From the NCBI GenBank assembly GCA_013204685.1, contig JABMSC010000193.1, positions 1 to 9,464 of the forward strand: a DNA stretch of 9,464 bases, given 5' to 3'. The notes below the pieces were generated by a model, which worked only from the letters and a program-made list of their open reading frames with translations, ran no database searches and was not told the origin of the DNA. Positions 6,942 to 9,464 of this stretch are shown one piece after another. The position numbers were made by a program, and so were the translations under genes. This DNA is from Candidatus Omnitrophota bacterium (GTDB lineage: Bacteria > Omnitrophota > Gorgyraeia > Tantalellales > Tantalellaceae). Each line of letters opens with the position of its first letter. Within the stretch, counting starts at the first letter, position 1.

Positions 6942-7121
6942 CTAATCTTCACATCTCATGTCACGAAGCGCTTTTAATAAGTTATCAATTTTTGTTTGCA
7001 ATGCTTTTCGTTGTCTATATAATTTCATATAACATATTCTGCAAACAATATCTTTTTTATCAACATCATCATCTATACACGTATTGCATTTAAGCTTATC
7101 CGTTTTTTTCTTTTTTATCAT
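6942..7121 (-). CDS. Small zinc-finger-like protein, 59 residues
   Basis: Found by reading the frame between the neighbouring genes. ATG at 7121 overlaps the upstream stop (ATGA), AAGGAC lies seven bases before it, and the frame ends with TAG at 6944-6942, inside the 5' leader of the beta-helix gene. The protein has a Lys-rich start, then C12-x2-C15 and C27-x2-C30 separated by an Asp/Lys-rich loop (CNTCIDDDVDKKDIVCRIC), and then a basic helix (MKLYRQRKALQTKIDNLLKALRDM), shown here only as a probable coiled coil. This four-Cys arrangement would bind one zinc ion. It fills what would otherwise be an empty stretch of about 180 bases. A DNA- or protein-binding adaptor is plausible; the family is not recognised. 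Confidence 0.75.
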   Translation of the reverse strand: MIKKKKTDKLKCNTCIDDDVDKKDIVCRICYMKLYRQRKALQTKIDNLLKALRDMRCED

Positions 7122-7282
7122 CTAATTCGTCCTTCATTATAAAGTTGCATTTCACGATCGACAATTTCACGATCACGTCGCGAATACGAAATGCCTTTGT
7201 CAAACTTGGCAGGAAAAAGAATGGCGCACTTCTTCGGTGGCACAAACTTAATTTCCTTTTTCTTCCACTTTTTCTTTTGCAT
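7118..7282 (-). CDS. Small basic hypothetical protein, 54 residues
   Basis: The frame is open from an ATG at 7321, but the internal ATG at 7282 is preferred. It has GGGGAGG upstream, whereas 7321 has no convincing ribosome binding site and would overlap the previous gene by 74 bases instead of 35. The product is very basic (QKKKWKKKEIKFVPPKKC near the start) and ends with a charged helix (SRRDREIVDREMQLYNEGR). Binding to nucleic acid is plausible from charge only. No known family is recognised. Its stop overlaps the start of the 59-residue zinc-finger-like gene. Confidence 0.6.
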   Translation of the reverse strand: MQKKKWKKKEIKFVPPKKCAILFPAKFDKGISYSRRDREIVDREMQLYNEGRIR

Positions 7283-7538
7283 TAACTTGTTTGCCTCCCC
7301 ATAAAGGAGCAAAAAAATCATTACTTAAACAATCACACCAATGTGTTATTTGAAAATCTCTGCCAAAACCAGGCACCACAAAAAAAGTATTTCTCCCGCT
7401 ATATCGACGTAAATATCCAACGGCTACGCTTGGCGGCATTCCTAATTTATTGTCCCCTTCAATTTGGACTAATACCCATCTTCTTTCTTTTGGAAGATTA
7501 ACAGCTAAAGGATTAAATTTAATCCATTTTATTTTCAT
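7248..7538 (-). CDS. DUF551-like phage protein
   Basis: A 96-residue protein with the layout of the small phage family DUF551: an opening NLPKERRWVLVQIEGD, a central strand PSVAVGYLRRYS and a closing GRDFQITHWCDCL. Family members typically read W-x-P-x-x-x-x-L-P ... V-L-V ... V-x-x-G-Y ... V-T-H-W-x-P-L-P. Its molecular function is unknown; such genes sit in accessory or early operons of phages. The ATG overlaps the stop of the preceding gene (TAATG), with GGGAG about eleven bases upstream. The C-terminal tail after residue 80 is Lys/Glu-rich and overlaps the next gene. The gene is AT-rich. Confidence 0.65.
   Translation of the reverse strand: MKIKWIKFNPLAVNLPKERRWVLVQIEGDNKLGMPPSVAVGYLRRYSGRNTFFVVPGFGRDFQITHWCDCLSNDFFAPLWGGKQVNAKEKVEEKGN
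7294..7300 (-). promoter_or_regulatory. Ribosome binding site deciding the 7282 start
   Basis: GGGGAGG on the minus strand ends eleven bases before the ATG at 7282. It lies inside the 3' end of the DUF551-like gene. The upstream ATG at 7321 has only TTTAAGTA before it, so this site argues for the shorter protein. Confidence 0.5.
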
Positions 7539-7723
7539 TATTCATCCATCTCCCAAAAAGTCTTTTTAATCCATGTCTCAAAACTTATATCCCCCTCCGG
7601 CCACGCTTTTTTAGTTCTCTTAGCCATCTGTCCTTTTTTTAACACCTTATAGATCGCCTTCGCATAGGGCTCATCAATGTTGATTACAAAGTACCGTCTT
7701 CCGGGTTTCATTTCTTTTAGCAT
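7538..7723 (-). CDS. Hypothetical phage protein, 61 residues
   Basis: A small protein with KPGRRYFVINIDEPYAKAIY near the start and WPEGDISFETWIKKTFW near the end, suggesting a compact alpha/beta fold. The frame is open from an ATG at 7786, but that would overlap the 56-residue gene by 62 bases. The ATG at 7723 lies one base after that gene's TAA and has AAGGAA upstream, so 7723 is preferred. No catalytic motif or membrane segment is seen, and no family is named with confidence. Its stop overlaps the next start (TAATG), which indicates coupled translation with the DUF551-like gene. Confidence 0.65.
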   Translation of the reverse strand: MLKEMKPGRRYFVINIDEPYAKAIYKVLKKGQMAKRTKKAWPEGDISFETWIKKTFWEMDE

Positions 7724-7724
7724 G

Positions 7725-7895
7725 TTATTTTTCCTTTTTTGGGTTCGGGGGCTTGTTTTCTTTTCCATCAATATAAAGTTTTCCATTAGTTATAGTTACG
7801 TGCACCCATTTATTTATTACAATTTCTTCCATTCTATCTTTGCTCCATTCAGGTAGTCTGACAAAACATTTTTTACCATCAAATTTTATCCACAT
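7725..7895 (-). CDS. Small hypothetical protein, 56 residues
   Basis: Found by reading the frame between neighbours. ATG at 7895 has a perfect AAGGAG five bases upstream, and the frame ends in TAA at 7727-7725. The protein starts MWIKFDGKKCFVRLPEWSK and continues with strands WVHVTITNGKLYIDGKE and a Pro/Lys tail. The first strand pairs (WIKFDGKK, VHVTITNGKLYIDGK) suggest a small all-beta or beta-rich fold. No family is recognised. It overlaps the upstream zinc-ribbon gene by ten bases and is followed after one base by the next start. The strong ribosome binding site and tight spacing are the main support. Confidence 0.7.
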   Translation of the reverse strand: MWIKFDGKKCFVRLPEWSKDRMEEIVINKWVHVTITNGKLYIDGKENKPPNPKKEK

Positions 7896-8092
7896 ATTTG
7901 CTCCTTCTTGCTTTCGGGTTTATTCATTATCTCCTTACCGCAACGAGGGCATTGACTATTGTATCTCCACATATAAAATGGAGCTGGCATTGTTCCTCCA
8001 CTTATTGGATCTTTTACTTGCATAGTCTCTCCAGTATATTGTTTTTCCCTGCATATATGCCCAAATATAAAACATATTATTTTAGGTATCAT
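7886..8092 (-). CDS. Small zinc-ribbon-like phage protein, 68 residues
   Basis: The N-terminus IICFIFGHICREK gives Cys (C7), His (H12) and Cys (C14), and the later SQCPRCGKEI gives C48-x2-C51. Together with the aromatic FYMWRYNSQCPRCG segment, this matches a common class of phage orphan proteins that begin K-x-x-C-x-x-x-G-H and end with a W-R-x-x-x-x-C-P-x-C-G ribbon. One zinc ion is likely bound. Function is unknown; the short N-terminal hydrophobic stretch is too short for a membrane anchor. The ATG overlaps the ASCH-like gene stop (ATGA). There is no good ribosome binding site, so translation is probably coupled. Confidence 0.7.
   Translation of the reverse strand: MIPKIICFIFGHICREKQYTGETMQVKDPISGGTMPAPFYMWRYNSQCPRCGKEIMNKPESKKEQICG
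7901..7906 (-). promoter_or_regulatory. Ribosome binding site of the 56-residue gene
   Basis: AAGGAG on the minus strand, five bases before the ATG at 7895 and inside the 3' end of the zinc-ribbon gene. It is one of the best matches to the Shine-Dalgarno consensus in the window and supports the short gene. Confidence 0.6.
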
Positions 8093-8736
8093 TTTTTTAT
8101 TCTTTTAAAATTTATTATCCAGACCCAAGGCGAATCCTCCCAGCGATATTGTTTTTTGTGGATGGAGTTCCATAAATTTTTCCATTCTGTCAGCATATGG
8201 TAACCGTAAAAGAGAGATTCTTTCAAGGGTATACAACCTGTCCATCCTGTCTGCCATTCAAAATTAAGACCTTCTTGTTTCGCATCCCAAAGAGAAATCT
8301 CCTGCACCCTCTCCACTCTCACATCAGTAATCTCAAGGGTTATGCGGGAAGCCCAACGGGGCATGAAGATGGGAGATTTCCATCCTTTTGAAAATGGAAA
8401 TTTTATACAAGGATTAGCTTTGTAATATATTAGTCTTTTATCTTTCTCGAATTTACTTGTGCTTGAACCTGCATCACTCCACACTTCCCGCACCCATAAT
8501 TTCATTCCAACTTGATAGGGGCATAAAATAACAGGTTGCCCATCAAATCCATGTGTAGCTGACTTCATTCCCATTTCATGCCCATGTAGAATACATATAT
8601 TTCTATTTTTATCAAACTCGATATTTTCAACCCAATTACAAGGTTGCGGCTTTATCACCCTCCTCGTCTGCGTCTTTCTATCTTTCAATATGGCAAGTAT
8701 CATATCACTTGAAAAAATAATAGGGTGTTCTTTCAT
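8089..8736 (-). CDS. ASCH/PUA-like phage protein
   Basis: A 215-residue protein with the familiar motif series of a widespread phage family often labelled ASCH-domain or morphogenesis-related: IIFSSDMILAILKDRKTQTRR (positions 6-26, KTQTRR at the end of the first helix), GMKLWVREVW (77-86), SPIFMPRWASRITLEITDVR (121-140), VERVQEIS, and the closing SPWVWIINFKRI (202-213). The beta-barrel ASCH/PUA fold binds RNA or modified nucleotides in related proteins; the ligand here is not known. The length is normal for the family and the gene looks intact. Its start and stop both use ATGA overlaps, so it is translated as part of the chain. Its product could act on RNA or modified DNA during infection, which is inference. 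Confidence 0.85.
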   Translation of the reverse strand: MKEHPIIFSSDMILAILKDRKTQTRRVIKPQPCNWVENIEFDKNRNICILHGHEMGMKSATHGFDGQPVILCPYQVGMKLWVREVWSDAGSSTSKFEKDKRLIYYKANPCIKFPFSKGWKSPIFMPRWASRITLEITDVRVERVQEISLWDAKQEGLNFEWQTGWTGCIPLKESLFYGYHMLTEWKNLWNSIHKKQYRWEDSPWVWIINFKRIKK

Positions 8737-8924
8737 TTCTTAATCTCTATATCGGAATAGTAGAACGAATTCCGCAAAGCATCCACCAGTCCATCAGTAA
8801 TTTCCTCAAACTTGCGAATCTTTTCCTCTTCCTCTGTAAACTGCTCGCCACAAATTCTCATTTTTGCGTTCAAATTGACTGTCACATCCCCGTTGCTCGC
8901 CTCAATTTTTACGGTGCGATTCAT
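8733..8924 (-). CDS. Hypothetical protein, 63 residues
   Basis: Not recognised. The N-terminal half looks like beta strands (TVKIEASNGDVTVNLNAKMR), followed by an acidic amphipathic helix (QFTEEEEKIRKFEEITDGLV) and a short C-terminal strand (YYSDIEIKK). One Cys is present and no motif. The ATG overlaps the preceding stop (ATGA), and its own stop overlaps the ASCH-like start, which supports a real gene despite its small size and weak ribosome binding site. Confidence 0.65.
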   Translation of the reverse strand: MNRTVKIEASNGDVTVNLNAKMRICGEQFTEEEEKIRKFEEITDGLVDALRNSFYYSDIEIKK

Positions 8925-9124
8925 GGTTTTACTTTTTTTGCCAATGGTTTAAAAAAAATAGGTTCTTTTTCTTCAAATACTGATACCGCCAATATCAGCC
9001 CATTAGCCATCCCTCGCATATATTCACCCATATCATAATTTCCTGTTTTGCATTGAATATTTTTTAAGTCTTTTAATTTTTCTATCGCACCTTCAATTTT
9101 TCTGATTCTATCCCCGTCTTGCAT
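8921..9124 (-). CDS. Conserved phage hypothetical protein, 67 residues
   Basis: The central segment QCKTGNYDMGEYMRGMANGL (about 24-43) strongly resembles a short conserved phage family whose members contain a G-N-x-D ... E-Y-M-R-G-M-A-N-G-L-x-L-A core. The N-terminus (DRIRKIEGAIEKLKDLK) is a charged helix, and the end is Lys/Pro-rich. Function is unknown. AAAGGAG eight bases before the ATG supports the start; this is one of the few internal genes here with a strong, independent ribosome binding site. It lies one base after the DUF5131-like gene's stop. Confidence 0.75.
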   Translation of the reverse strand: MQDGDRIRKIEGAIEKLKDLKNIQCKTGNYDMGEYMRGMANGLILAVSVFEEKEPIFFKPLAKKVKP

Positions 9125-9125
9125 T

Positions 9126-9464
9126 TTATTTGTCTCCTTTTGTTGTTGGAAATTTTTGGCACAAAGGTTTATTCCATATTTTGCTTAACGAATTTTTCAT
9201 AAAAACTGGTACATTGTATTCATCCGCCTGCCTCAAAATGTTCTCTATCCACTCGACTTTGGGCTGATACTTTTTGCTTCCAGGGCCTGTGAGACTGCCT
9301 AGGATGATCCAGTCAAACGGACAGCCCTTCATTTGTATTTCTCCAAGCAGGGGCTCAAATGAAGCAAATCTGATTCCGCTATCCACCAACGGGAATACTC
9401 TTGCCTCTCCTTTTGTAATGGTTACTCCCCGCCAGCAGTTGTCTGGCATAGGAAACTTATAATA
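9126..9464 (-). CDS. DUF5131 (Gp37/Gp68-like) protein, 5' end outside window
   Basis: The frame is open to the window edge: codons upstream of the Met at 9449 read Y-Y-K-F-P without a stop, so 9449 is an internal Met and the true start lies outside. The visible 113 residues match the C-terminal half of DUF5131 proteins: MPDNCWRGVTITKGEA, then FASFEPLLGEIQM, DWIILGSLTGPGSK and VPVFMKNSL near the end. The full-length family has an N-terminal Cys cluster that suggests a radical SAM-like enzyme, but that part is not in this window. It is usually found in phages and mobile elements with unknown substrate. The stop is TAA at 9128-9126. Confidence 0.85.
   Translation of the reverse strand, partial: YYKFPMPDNCWRGVTITKGEARVFPLVDSGIRFASFEPLLGEIQMKGCPFDWIILGSLTGPGSKKYQPKVEWIENILRQADEYNVPVFMKNSLSKIWNKPLCQKFPTTKGDK

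Noticed and set aside
6893..7093. Plus-strand open frame of 66 codons over the small zinc-finger-like gene
   Set aside because: It is low-complexity hydrophobic translation of AT-rich antisense sequence, whereas the minus strand carries a coupled gene with paired Cys motifs.
7283..7321. Extended N-terminus (start at 7321) for the basic 54-residue protein
   Set aside because: It has no convincing ribosome binding site and a larger overlap with the upstream gene. The internal ATG at 7282 has GGGGAGG before it.

Overview
This window reads as the early (replication and accessory) region of a double-stranded DNA bacteriophage or prophage. All 20 supportable genes lie on the minus strand, so transcription runs from base 9464 towards base 1. 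They are packed head to tail: ATGA, TGATG, TAATG or TAGTG stop/start overlaps recur, and the largest gap between genes is 32 bases. No promoter, terminator, RNA gene, CRISPR array, insertion sequence or integrase is visible, and genes are cut off at both edges, so this is the interior of a longer operon. Stops are standard (TAA, TAG, TGA), and many genes have AAGGAG-type ribosome binding sites, which fits a bacterial host. The host taxon cannot be read from the sequence.

Layout in transcription order. Right part (9464 to about 6940): the 3' end of a DUF5131 (Gp37/Gp68-like) gene, two small genes, an ASCH-like phage protein, then a run of small, very AT-rich genes. This run includes a zinc-ribbon protein, a DUF551-like protein and two genes under 60 residues (7725..7895 and 6942..7121) found by reading the frames by hand. 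Middle (6933 to 4569): a left-handed beta-helix protein with a C-terminal domain like the phage rIIB C-terminus, an unknown protein, a RuvC-like resolvase, another unknown and a ribbon-helix-helix protein with a zinc ribbon. Left part (4567 to 1): an unknown gene, a 1011-residue primase-helicase, a papain/C39-like putative cysteine peptidase, a 126-residue protein with terminase-like motifs, and the 5' part of a TIM-barrel glycosidase-like gene.

Working together: the primase-helicase and RuvC-like resolvase form a replication/recombination core (priming, unwinding, junction or branch resolution), possibly regulated by the ribbon-helix-helix protein. The other genes look like accessory cargo. 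Base composition supports a mosaic: the primase-helicase gene is strikingly GC-rich, whereas the small genes and the 1..1250 flank (except the TIM-barrel gene) are very AT-rich.

The most notable features are the fusion of a DnaG-type primase front (CHC2 zinc finger plus TOPRIM) to an MCM-like AAA+ helicase in one polypeptide, the beta-helix/rIIB-like fusion, and the tiny terminase-like protein with a degenerate Walker A region. I see no complete new defence or anti-defence system that can be asserted from sequence alone.
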